From Triangularia verruculosa (Eukaryota; Ascomycota; Sordariomycetes; Sordariales; Podosporaceae): DNA of 64,000 nucleotides. This document shows, piece by piece, positions 1 to 9,916 of this stretch; positions within the stretch are counted from its first letter, which is position 1, and every line of letters begins with the position of its first letter. A program made the position numbers and the translations under genes. Location of the stretch: assembly GCA_033296885.1 (NCBI GenBank), contig MU863875.1, positions 310,001 to 374,000 on the forward strand. The letters are read 5' to 3'. A model generated the notes under the pieces. That model was not told where the DNA came from, did no database searches, and saw only the letters and a program-made list of their open reading frames with translations.

Positions 1-2965
1 ATCAAATTGGCGTTGACTGAAGATCCCTTCGCACCGGAGATAGTCATAGACTGCATGTGGTTGTGGGGAAAAGGCTTCTCAAGGCCTGCGGGCAAGCAGA
101 CTCTTGTGATCTCGGAAGAGAGCTGAGCAACCCGCTGGTTGGTCAACAATTCAAGGCCTTCCTGCTTCTTGTCGTCCCTCAGCACCTCCTCGAGGCGTTC
201 CAAGAGCAAGGGGTCATTCTTGGTTGGCTTTTGCTCCGCCAAAGACACGTACTTGGCCGCAACTTCAAGACCCAGGTCCTTGGCGCGCTTGATCAGTTCT
301 TTGCGGTCCTGTTCGCCCTTCGGTGTCATGCGGAGATCGTCCATGCCGCAAGTGAATGCAACCATTGCGAGGTATCTTGTGAGGAGGCGGCCCATGCAAC
401 TGAGCAGCTTGGCTGCGACGCTGGGACCGTAGACTTCATGGACAGCATGCACAAGGCCACCATCACTGGATCCGAGGTGTGACTTATCCAGAATGCCGTG
501 GACAAATACACCATCACGTACGGAAACTTCGCCTTCTTCGGGAGCATGGTCTCCCCAGCTTCTTCCTTTGATCTTGGTGCCAGATTGCATCCAAAGATCA
601 CCACAGTTGGCTGGCTTGATGTTTTTCAGGACAGTGTCGATAACCTGTTTGCCTGTCCAGCGAGGTACTGGTTTAATGATGGCAGGGGGAACCGTGAGAA
701 TCTTCTCTCCAGTGATGTGTCCACTTTCGGGGCGGAGACCAGCGTAGACGAGTTGCATGTAATCGCCCTTGCTGAGAAAAGTGTCCTTGCTGCAAAGAAC
801 TACGGAAACCGAAAGGTGATCTTGGATCAGGCCTCTTAGCGGTGAACCGCCTGTTGTGCTGATATACTGGCTGTCAGTGTTGGCAAGTTGCAGGGCTTCT
901 GCGCGAGCGATTTCGTTTTGCGGAAAGTGCATGTTCATCTCGTCACCATCGAAATCGGCGTTGTACGAGTTGCAGTTGGCGTAGTGCATGCGAATGGTAC
1001 GCTCAGAGGGTAAAACACGGACGCGATGACCCATCATGGACGGTTTGTGAAGCGTGGGTTGACGGTTCATCAACACAACATCACCGTTGGTGAGGTGCCT
1101 ATGTACCTTCTTTCCCCGGAGATTCGCAAAAGAGTTGGTGGACGGGGCGAGAAGCGTGTTGGCCAAGGCCACTCTTTCCTCCACCGACTTTCTCGCCAGG
1201 CTGACAATTTGGCCATTTTCGTTCTCGATGGACACAGCACCAGGCCACTGGTCGGGGCCGTTGATAACAGCCTGTTGCAAATCCTTAAAATTGTAGGCGG
1301 TGACTGGTTCAGGATAGTGCAGTTTCCTGGCAAAAACAGGCGGAACACCGATTTCACTCGTCTCGATGTTGGGGTCGGGACTGATGACTGATCTAGCGGC
1401 GAAGTTGACACGTTTGCCCATCATGTTCTTGCGGAACAATCCCTCCTTCTTTTCCAGCTTCTGCTTGATACCCTCCTCGTTTCTCTTGGCAGCGCCGCCC
1501 TGGACAGGGTTCTTGTCGCGATCCATCAAACTGTTGACGGCATCTTGCAGCTCCGTCCACGACTGGTATAAATGCGACAAGTCTCGCACCCTCCTGCCTT
1601 CCTGGATGGCAGCTTCTTTTCCAAGGTTAATCTCCCTGGAAATCTGACCGACGGTAGAGGACTTCTCAATGATCTTCTTGTAGAGACTGTTCTGCTCGGC
1701 CTCGGTGATTTGATTTTCGCCCATCCTCGCTTCTGGCCTCATGCGATTAGGCGGTACCATGAGTGTCTGGATAAAGAAGATGTCGGCTTTGACAGGCTTC
1801 GAGCGGGAAGCCTTGGTTGGTGGCCTGGCATTGAAAATAAGGGACATGATTTCCTGTTCGGTTTGGAAGAGGAGATCAAGGCGACTCTTGACCTCCATTG
1901 AGTTGAGGAAGCGCTGAGCAGGGGCGGTTTTCGTTTTCGTCTTGGTCTGGGTCTCGGTTTCCGCGTCTTGCATGACAACATCGCCAGCCTCGTCAAGATC
2001 TTCCCCCTCTCCTTCACTTTCTGGCTCTTCTGAATCCATATCAGCAACACCCTCATCCTCACCATCAACAGGCCTGTTCTTGTTGGCCATGGCCAATGCG
2101 TCACGGCGTTTCCTGCCAGACTGAGCCATCGTGGCCTTGTCTTTAGAGGAGAGGTCGCGCTCGAAGATCTTGACGTAACGGTCCTTGCGAAGTGCTGGGC
2201 TGATGCCATCACAGCTTTTGCATCTCTTCTCCTTGACCAAAGTGGCGAAGAACTCCTTCAGCAGAAACCTTCTCTTCTCTGCCGCGCCTTCATGCTTCCC
2301 ACGCTTGATATGGCCCGCAGTGATTCGTGCCCCGTGTTCCTTCAAAACTTGGCGAACAAAGGCTTCTCTAGCTTTCATGGTAGCATCTTCCGTGCTCCCC
2401 TCCTCCTCAGCCTCCTCCTCGTCCATGGTAGGAATGTCGTTAAGTCTCATATTCTTGAGCTTTGCTCCGAGTTCGCTCTCGGACAGCGCATCGATGAGTT
2501 GCGCTTCGTGAAGAAGACCGTACTGAAGAAGCCTGAACATGCAGGTGAAGCGGTGGACCTCGCGGCGAGCTAATCGGAAATGGTGGCAGTAGACACACAT
2601 CGAACGGAGAAATCGGAAAGCCTGGTCCATAAATACTGGGTGATAGCAAGGCACAGGAAGCTCGATGTGACCAGGGTGACCAGGGCATTGTGCCTGGTTT
2701 AAACCACAGGTGCGACATCTATACACAGAAAGGTCAGCCAAGTCAACACATCGCAAGATGCCACCATGACGGGTTGTGCTTACGGCGCATCACCCCATGA
2801 GCCAAGAGCTGGGTCATAGAGACCGCCTGGCACAGGATTGAGTAGAGTATCGAAGGTAACCGGGTTCTCAATGCGTTTGACAGAGATTGCGCGGATCTCG
2901 TCGGATGTGAGGAATTGGAAGTCGACGCTGTCGAGTGTCGACGACACCGGCTGGGAGATGTTCAT
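1..2965 (-). CDS. RPA190: RNA polymerase I largest subunit (A190), N-terminal part, cut by window edge
   Basis: Largest catalytic subunit of nucleolar RNA polymerase I, which makes the 35S pre-rRNA. Exon 1 (2965-2784) begins MNISQPVSSTLDSVDF and joins across a 65-nt intron (2783-2719, GTAAGC to TATAG) to one long exon that leaves the window at position 1. About 966 of an expected 1,700 or so residues are present. Seen in order: the clamp-core zinc motif CRTCGLNQAQCPGHPGH starting at 2717, a CVYCHHFR pair, acidic inserts near 2420 and 2040, the GKRVNFAARSVISPDPN segment near 1400, and the catalytic magnesium loop NADFDGDEMNMHF near 960-925, with its three aspartates intact. The last readable residues, SGAKGSSVN, are the conserved segment following the funnel region. 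It is divergent from PRP3 with 470 bp between start codons. Identity is firm; the end lies outside. Confidence 0.95.
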
Positions 2966-3435
2966 TCTGGGCGACCTGGCGAATAACCGCGCTACTCAGA
3001 TCGCATGATAGAGGAAAATCGGGATGTTAGGTGGGTGTAGAGGCCAGAAACGCGCTGTCGCAAAAGCAGTAAACAACGGCAGCTCTGGTTCGCTTTGGCT
3101 CTCGCACAGGCAATTGGTGGGGAATTGGAGGTGAGCTTGAGACGGGAAGAATATTTTTTGGCGGTGGACCGAGGCAGAACGAAGGGTGGGGCAGCCTACC
3201 CATGCATTGCATGCCCACCGCTTTCATGCCAAGCCGCTTCTGGCTGCCTGCCGGGACAGTGACCTCAGGCCTGTTCTTGCGTCGCATGCAGCAAACAAGC
3301 TCTTTTCGCGCTCCTTGACACCGACATCGTCAACTTCCACAAGGCACAATCAGCATCAGATTGGTCCTCAAATTGAACGGATCGAGTCAACTGAGGTACA
3401 GCTGATTTCTTTGACGACCATCAGCCTGCACCGCC
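2966..3435. promoter_or_regulatory. Divergent promoter between RPA190 and PRP3
   Basis: This 470-bp gap separates the two start codons and must hold both promoters and 5' leaders. The PRP3 side ends in a pyrimidine- and CA-rich leader (3310-3435), typical of filamentous fungi. No clear TATA box or named factor site was recognised. There is no convincing open frame. Confidence 0.6.
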
Positions 3436-4917
3436 ATGGACCGTAATCAGCAAATGGGCGGGCTTGGTCCTCGTCATGACCCGTCCTCAAGAATCCAAAA
3501 AACCGAATCAGCCGCCGATCGACTTGCGGCGCTGAAGGCTCGCGTTGCGAATGCCGTTGGGAGCTCCAAAGCAAAGGGTGGACTTGGGCTCAATACCCCT
3601 CTACATCCTGCCCTTGCCGACCTCAACGCCCCTATCAAGTCCACCGACTCGTCTCGATCAACCCTCGGCCAGCGGCCAACTCCCGACTCCTCCAAACACT
3701 CCAAGCCAAAGCCATTTGGAATTCCTGGATCATCCAACGATGGCCCGCGACCAAACCCATATCTCGAGCAAAGCCATGGCCCAACAGGCAAGGCGAGGGA
3801 ATCGCGACAGCTCATATTCAACCAGAAAGGAAAATACATTGCTCAGGCACAAGCCCTTCGGCGACAAGCCCAACTGGAGGAGATGAAGAAGAGAATTGCC
3901 GACCAGGCACGCAAAGCGGGATTAGACGAGGATCGGGACGTGGAGAAGGCTTTCGTAGTAGAAGCACCCCCAGACTTGGAGTGGTGGGACGAAGGCCTCA
4001 TCGACGGCAAGGACTACAGTGGCTTCCCAGATTCGCTCAAGATCTCGACTGACGATAGCATTATTACTCTATACATTCAGCACCCTGTTGCAATCGAGCC
4101 ACCTCAGGACAAGCTAGCCCACGAGACCAAGCCGATGTATCTGACACCAAAGGAACAGGCCAAGCTCCGAAGGAACAGGCGCATGGCCGATCTCAAAGAG
4201 AAACAGACGTTGATGAAACTCGGTCTCATGGAAGCTCCTCCGCCAAAAGTCAAACAGAAGAACTTGATGCGTGTGCTGGGCGACGAAGCAGTTCGCGACC
4301 CCACTGCTGTGGAAGCCCGAGTAAACCGCGAGATTGCCGCTCGTCTTGACAAGCATTTACAGGCAAACGAGGAGCGCAAGCTAACCAAGGAACAACGACA
4401 CGAGAAACTCACCGCCAATCAAGCAAAGGACGCAGCCAAGGGCATCCACATCTTGGTCTTCAAGATCGGGAGTTTGGCCAACGGACAACATCGGTACAAA
4501 CTGTCGATCAATGCTACACAGAACGGCCTCAACGGCGTGTGCATTATGCATCCCAAGTTCAACTTGGTGATTGTAGAGGGTGGCGAGCACAGTATCAACA
4601 ACTACAAGAAATTGATGCTTAGGAGAATCGACTGGACGGAGGCTATGCCCTCGAGGGAAAGGAACGTTCAGGTCGGGGCGTACAATACCGCTGCGCAGGC
4701 TACGGTGAGGGAATGGCTGAAGCCGGAGGATGAGAAGGGGCAACTGAAGGACATGTCGGGGAACAAGTGTGTCTTGCTTTTTGAGGGCGAAACGAAGGCG
4801 CAGGCGTTCAAGAAGTGGGGAAGCAAGGTCTTCGAGACGGATCAAGAGGCGAGGGAGTTTTTGGCGAGGGTGAAGATGGATAGTTTTTGGACACAGGCAA
4901 AGAATACACCTCTTTAA
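3436..4917 (+). CDS. PRP3: U4/U6 small nuclear ribonucleoprotein Prp3
   Basis: Component of the U4/U6 and U4/U6.U5 snRNPs, needed for pre-mRNA splicing. It contacts U4/U6 RNA through its C-terminal part. The gene is one uninterrupted exon of 493 codons, close to yeast Prp3 (469). The N-terminal 120 residues are polar and low in complexity. A charged helical stretch follows at about residues 128-165. The PRP3 domain starts near residue 182 (EWWDEGLIDGKDY) and includes NLMRVLGDEAVRDPT and a basic LTKEQRHEKL region. The C-terminal ferredoxin-like DUF1115 domain spans about 340-490 and carries the diagnostic HSINNYKKLMLRRIDW. The start follows directly after a CA-rich leader and is the first ATG in frame. 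It is head-to-head with RPA190. No intron was needed. Confidence 0.93.
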   Translation: MDRNQQMGGLGPRHDPSSRIQKTESAADRLAALKARVANAVGSSKAKGGLGLNTPLHPALADLNAPIKSTDSSRSTLGQRPTPDSSKHSKPKPFGIPGSSNDGPRPNPYLEQSHGPTGKARESRQLIFNQKGKYIAQAQALRRQAQLEEMKKRIADQARKAGLDEDRDVEKAFVVEAPPDLEWWDEGLIDGKDYSGFPDSLKISTDDSIITLYIQHPVAIEPPQDKLAHETKPMYLTPKEQAKLRRNRRMADLKEKQTLMKLGLMEAPPPKVKQKNLMRVLGDEAVRDPTAVEARVNREIAARLDKHLQANEERKLTKEQRHEKLTANQAKDAAKGIHILVFKIGSLANGQHRYKLSINATQNGLNGVCIMHPKFNLVIVEGGEHSINNYKKLMLRRIDWTEAMPSRERNVQVGAYNTAAQATVREWLKPEDEKGQLKDMSGNKCVLLFEGETKAQAFKKWGSKVFETDQEAREFLARVKMDSFWTQAKNTPL

Positions 4918-5446
4918 GGGTGTCACGGGAGACGGCCAGGTGGTTTAAGTGGGCGTTTGGTGATGATGGTGGAATGCTGTGGATTATATTTGTCTGTGTG
5001 TATTGCAGTTAGCGGGCCAATATCTTGAAAATCCGACCCCGAGCGTTACCAGGTGCTGAAGCAGATGGCCGCAACTGCACGTCGTAAGTTTGACGAAGCA
5101 TGTGAATTTCGGTGCCGAGACTTGTAGCTAGCTTGATAGTATGACAAATATCCTATGATACAGAACTCGGAGGACTTTGAATGGAGGCTGGAAATGCCAA
5201 GGGGAAATGGCCTCTGATGCTAACAACAGTTGTTGAAAAGCAAAATGTAACCTTTGGATGACGAGCAAACACACACCCCTATCCACTAAGTCTCCCAAAA
5301 AATTCCAATCGCTACTGCTCCGATTAGAAGAGCACACCCTACGGCTGGTGCTACTCAAGCGGTTCATTTTTCGGAAACAGAATGGCGTCCAGCCGAGTGG
5401 AGTATTCCTTCCGCACGTCCTCCATCAAGGAATCCAACCACCCCGT
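4918..5446. other. Convergent 3' intergenic region
   Basis: Some 530 bp lie between the stop of PRP3 and the stop of the small minus-strand gene at 5447. The stretch should contain both 3' untranslated regions. Open frames on both strands here (for example 5258-5569) have no recognisable protein character. No structural RNA or repeat was seen. Confidence 0.4.
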
Positions 5447-5748
5447 CTAGTAGACAAGAAACCTAGTCTTATCAAAAGAGCCCTGAAAGTCAGCTTCAAC
5501 GTAAGCCAATCTGAGATTAAGAGAGCGGTTTGCCTAGGGCCAAGCAAGTTAATATCAGGTACGCTATGAAGAGAAAAGAAAATGCTATAAACGTATCATA
5601 CTGACCGGTTTGCCAAGTAACTCGACAATAGCTCGGCTAGGTTTCGACAAACTACGTACTTTTCGTGGAGCTGGTTAATGTCCATGGTATCATACTTCTG
5701 ACCATCCTGGGTCTGCCCCTGCCTCAAATCACCAGAATAAGACGACAT
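5447..5748 (-). CDS. Tentative 77-residue hypothetical protein, two exons
   Basis: Not a family I recognise. Exon 1 (5748-5602) encodes 49 residues from MSSYSGDLRQGQTQDG to LLSSYLANRS. A 68-nt intron (5601-5534, GTATGA donor, CCCTAG acceptor) leads to exon 2 (5533-5447), which encodes ANRSLNLRLAYVEADF and ends TRFLVY with a TAG stop. The predicted product is soluble, mixed-charge and probably helical, without a signal peptide or membrane segment. An ATG 69 nt upstream is in frame, but the internal ATG gives a more protein-like start. The oddity is that the 12 nt ending exon 1 and the 12 nt opening exon 2 are nearly identical (10 of 12), so ANRS occurs twice in tandem at the junction. Support is reading frame, splice signals and amino-acid character only. 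Confidence 0.4.
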
Positions 5749-7435
5749 GATATGAAAAGGATCCGTTGTTAAAAAGGACGATGATAGAAAACAAACGAAA
5801 CGATGGCTCAGCTCCAAGGAGCATGGATGATGATGGGATCAGGAAATGTGGGAGTAAAGAAGGAAGGAAGAAGGATCAAGGATGGCAAAGCTGAGGGAGA
5901 ATACACGAAGATAATGGAGCTGAGTATCCGGGAAGCGCTGTGATTTAAAAGCAAAGAGTTTCGGTGGCCTATACTGGATCTTTTTCTATATTTGACTTCT
6001 AATATATTAAAAGGGCCTGATTCGACTTTGTTCTGACTTGAGACTTTGATGCAAGTCGATAGGAGCTAGGATGAAGGCCAGGTCTCAGCCCGGCTTCAGG
6101 AATTGTCAAAAATTGTAGAACAGCTATATTGGCCCTAGTCATTTCTCAGATTAGAATCTCATCCATTGATTCCTCCGGCCAGAACAAAACTTCAGAGTTT
6201 GGCGCTGTCGTCAAGTGTGGAGCCTACGATGTGCGGCGCCAAGCCTCTAACTTGTGCTGAAGAGCGCCACCAGCCCCAGCAATGAACAACAACTTGATCC
6301 AGATTACACAGCACGCACTGGATAAAATAATTGGTACTGTAAGCCAGGATCATACCTTTGAACTAGTAGAAAAGGCCTTCAACTATCTTCTTAGGGCTTA
6401 TTACTATCTTCTAACACGTTAAGAGTGTCTTTTAAAGTGTGCTCGGTATTTATTAAGGCTGGTTAGCTATCTTTTAAGGCGTATTGACTATTTTTCAATG
6501 CTGTGTTCCCGCTTTGCAGTGCCAGTTTTTCTGTCCAGGACGTGCACAGTTATATACTTCCTAATGTCGTCAAGACTAAGCCGATGGTTCTGTTAGGAGC
6601 ACCTATGCTTAAGCTCCTCTACAATACGCAGCTGCTCTTTGGTAAATTCCATATAAGCTTCAATGTATACAGTATCATGCCCGAGGCTTTTGACTTATGA
6701 CGAGTTTAAACTCTGATCAGGATTATGAGTTGAAAACGCCACTTGGCGACTAGAATAATGCTCTGTAGCGGAGGTATTAAGGTCTCTTCTATCTAAAAAG
6801 CTTAAATGATCTGCCGTACATGACTTCCTCTGGCAAGAACGGCTGATAAGATAAGAAACGATAGCTGAGTGCAGCTTCTTTCGCAACAACCACAGCGCAA
6901 CCCCCAATATCATCATCATATCCCATCGACATCTCTCTTCGCGCATTGTAAAAGCCAGTCCTATTGGAACAATACATACTTCTCAATTACCTGAGTAGCT
7001 ATCATACATCATTCGGGCGCGAGATCGTCAATATGCCCTTTTCAAAAGCCGTCGGTATCACGTTTCCGTCCTCGCATCCCACCTCCCAAATGCGGGGGCG
7101 TTCCTCGGCTTGAACGGCCAGTCGAGTTGGGGTACAACGGCTAGGGGATAGCGTCGGCCAGCCCCCGCCCCCCGGGACAAGGGACAAGGCCGACGACGTC
7201 CACCAAGGACGTAGAATCAATATAAGTTGTTTAACCAAGGGCGCACTAATTGCTTGTGCTCACTGCATTGTTTCACTGACCTGCCATCCATTATCTCCGA
7301 TCCTCTAAACGTTGAATCAAAAGAAGACATCAAGGTACTATCCACTCCACTTATTCAACTCACCTCCCTGTCATCATCACCAATCTGGTGATATTTCACT
7401 TTGCCAAAGACATAATGCTAACCAAATTCTTACAG
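5749..7435. other. Sparse intergenic region with degenerate repeat; 5' leader of GST-kappa at its right end
   Basis: About 1.7 kb without a credible gene. It is AT-richer than its flanks between about 5940 and 7000, and holds the 21-bp tandem repeat listed separately. At the right end, 7335-7435 could be a 5'-UTR intron of the next gene: GTACTA after GACATCAAG, then TTCTTACAG directly before the ATG. A GC-rich block at 7090-7200 carries runs of C and G with no frame of interest. Confidence 0.45.
6372..6496. repeat. Degenerate 21-bp tandem repeat, about six units
   Basis: Four clear units, each exactly 21 nt, occur as two adjoining pairs: 6372-6392 with 6393-6413, and 6455-6475 with 6476-6496. 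The shared pattern is AAGGC, six or seven variable bases, then CTATCTT or CTATTTT. The 41 nt between the pairs (6414-6454) fit two more, strongly diverged units missing one base. The array lies in AT-rich intergenic DNA. Its divergence is compatible with age or with RIP-type C-to-T mutation, which cannot be measured by eye here. Confidence 0.6.
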
Positions 7436-8235
7436 ATGGCCGCCAGACCAAAAATCACCCTCTACGTTGACACCGTCAGCCCGTTTGCCTATGCCGCCTA
7501 CCACATCCTCCGGGTACATGCTCCCTTCTCCCCATCTCACCCACTCAACACCCATAACTAACCTGCTCCCCAGAACGACCCCCTCTTCCGCAACGTCGAA
7601 GTAGAATACATCCCCATCTTCCTCGGCGGCCTAATGCACAAATGCGGTAACACCGCCCCCATCAAGATCAAAAGTATTCCTCCCTCCCTTCCCATCCCAT
7701 CTTCATCCCCTCACTAACCTATTCCCCAGACAAAGACAAATGGATCAACCTCGAACGCCTCCGCTGGGCCCAGCACTTCTCCATCCCCATGATCTCCCCC
7801 GGCCTCCCCCCGGACTTCCCCGCCCCCTCTCTCCCCATCATGCGCTGCCTCGCCTCCCTCTCTTCTACCGCTCAGCTCACCTCCGCTTTGGATCTCCTCT
7901 TCAAAAAACACTGGGCCGATGGCGTCGCCACCCACAAGCCCGAGATCCTTCAGCAGACTTTGGTCGAGTTATTCGGCGAGGAGGAAGCGGGAAAGATTTT
8001 GGAGAGGAGCAAGGCAGAGGGCAAGGAAGCGCTGATCAAGAATACCGACCGGGCGTTTGACGAGGGGGCGTTTGGGCTGCCTTGGTTCAGCGCGACGAAC
8101 GCGAGGGGGGAGAGGGAGGGGTTTTGGGGGGTGGATCATATGGGGCAGCTGCTGAGGTTTTTGGGGTTGGAGGGGGAGTTGCAGACAGCGAGGGGGAAAG
8201 GGAACGGGAATCAGGGGTGGAGGGCGGTGTTGTAA
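7436..8235 (+). CDS. Kappa-class glutathione S-transferase (DsbA-like fold)
   Basis: Probable glutathione transferase of the kappa / 2-hydroxychromene-2-carboxylate isomerase family, usually mitochondrial or peroxisomal, acting on small electrophiles. Three exons: 7436-7513, 7574-7673 and 7730-8235, giving 227 residues, a normal length for the family. The N-terminus ITLYVDTVSPFAY holds the thioredoxin-fold beta strand with the catalytic-type serine in DTVSPF. The middle has NKDKWINLERLRWAQHF and a helical insert. The C-terminus has GLPWFSATNARGEREGFWG and then VDHMGQLLRFLG, the family's glutathione-site signature. Introns of 60 and 56 nt use GTACAT and GTATTC donors and CCCCAG acceptors. The ATG directly follows an AG that may end a 5'-UTR intron. 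The substrate is not inferable. Confidence 0.88.
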
Positions 8236-9445
8236 TGATGGGGAGTGGAAGGAGGTTGTAAATAGCTTTTGGCTTGGACATCTGAACTGACCGAGAAAGT
8301 TAGCAAGTGGTGACGATGATCGTGGGTGTGTGTGTTGCTGCCGTCCAGCCAGTATATGCTTGTTCAGTTGGCTGTCGAGCTTGATGGTCTCAATCACAGC
8401 TTCGCCATGCTCAGCTCATCAACCTCGCTACTATCGCCATCTCAGAACTCATCAACTCCGCCAGCTATTCATTGTATTGCTACAGCAAAAATCTGCTCAC
8501 CCCATCAGAGCGAGATCCGTGAAACTCCTTTGTTTCTGCATCCAACGCGCTGCGACCAGTCCAACTCCCGCAACGCCATCACCGCCACCACCGCCCTCAA
8601 CACTCTCATACCGCACACAAGACCTGACCTCACCATCCACACCCTAGAAACTCCATAGCTTCGTCATATCCGATTCACAATGTAAGATCTAGATATCATG
8701 CTACTGCTAAAAATGTTGCCTGTCCCAAAGCCCGCCGCAACATGCGCATCGTCATCGTCATCGTCGTCACCGTCACCGCACCTCTCCGCTCTGCCACCCA
8801 AATGCCTCGCCTCAGAATGCGCCTAAGAGTCTCTTGCTATGTAACCATATCATACCACATCATGCATTCCACCCCACACCCGCGTTGTGAAAGAAACTGT
8901 GTCCCTTCACCGCTGCTAAAATCAATCATGGACTCCCCATCTGATAACCCCACCACAACCGTTATCACGACAAGGACAGGGATGACACGCCTCAACACGG
9001 TGTGGAGTAAACACGGCAGCTGGGGATGATGTTTTGACTTCGCGTCGCCGGGAGCAAGACCCAAAATCAAAGACGCGTCACGGCAAGAGTTGGTGTCGCC
9101 ACCGCGGTTTGTTTGAGTCACAAAGGCAAGTTGAGGGACAAGAGGTAGAAATCAACGCTGGCCTCTCAGCCACATGATGTTTTGTTTTCAGGCGTAGTTT
9201 ATTATGCCCATCCATCTCCTTCTCGCCGCCCGTAGGCAGTCAAGATGCACGCGGGGTAATGTACAAATCAATCCCGAGTAAAGAAAAACCACCGCAGTGA
9301 ATAAAACCCAAGCAGAACGCCGTTTGTCCCCCGTAATTGTGCCATGATGATTCCCTTCGTCAATCAAAGCATTCCCAGTGAAAAATGTGTCATAAACCCG
9401 ACCCCGAAACCCCAAAGCTAGCAGAAATCCATGATGGGAAGTCGC
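8236..9445. other. Intergenic region between GST-kappa and histone H3
   Basis: About 1.2 kb holding the 3' ends of two convergent genes. The stretch 8560-8700 is rich in ACC and CAC triplets. An ATG followed by GTAAGATC at about 8680 suggested a spliced micro-gene, but no sensible protein follows it. Nothing else is supported. Confidence 0.4.
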
Positions 9446-9916
9446 TTAGTTGCGCTCGCCACGGAGACGACGGGCACTGGAGATAGAGAGTCAGTAAAAG
9501 GTTCGAAGTCATTGTCAGAGATGATGAGCTACTCACAGCTGGATATCCTTGCTCTGGATAGTAACACGCTTGGCGTGAATAGCGCAGAGGTTGGTGTCCT
9601 CAAAGAGGGAGACGAGGTAGGACTCGACGGACTCCTGGAGGGCGCCGATGGCAGAGGACTGGAAGCGGAGGTCGGACTTGAAGTCCTGGGCAATCTCACG
9701 AACGAGACGCTGGAAGGGGAGCTTGCGGATGAGAAGCTCAGTCGACTTCTGGTAGCGACGAATCTCACGGAGAGCGACGGTACCGGGCTTGTATCTGTGA
9801 GGCTTCTTGACACCACCGGTGGAGGGGGCGCTCTTGCGGGCAGCCTTGGAGGCGAGCTGCTTGCGGGGAGCCTTGCCACCAGTGGACTTGCGAGCGGTCT
9901 GCTTGGTACGAGCCAT
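9446..9916 (-). CDS. hH3: Histone H3
   Basis: Core nucleosomal histone. Exon 1 (9916-9537) starts MARTKQTARKSTGGKAPRKQ and runs to SKDIQ plus two bases of a leucine codon. A 60-nt intron (9536-9477, GTGAGT to CTCCAG) separates it from exon 2 (9476-9446), which encodes ARRLRGERN and the TAA stop. The spliced protein is 136 residues with initiator methionine, the canonical length. The tail lysines at 4, 9, 14, 27 and 36 are present. The intron near the 3' end and the divergent arrangement with an H4 gene match the published Neurospora hH3/hH4-1 organisation. Control should be replication-linked through the shared upstream region. It is not a CENP-A variant, because the N-tail is standard. Confidence 0.98.

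Noticed and set aside
8680..8850. ATG followed by GTAAG and a possible acceptor, resembling the tiny-first-exon layout of ribosomal protein genes such as L41
   Set aside because: None of the three downstream frames gives a basic ribosomal protein or any other recognisable product.
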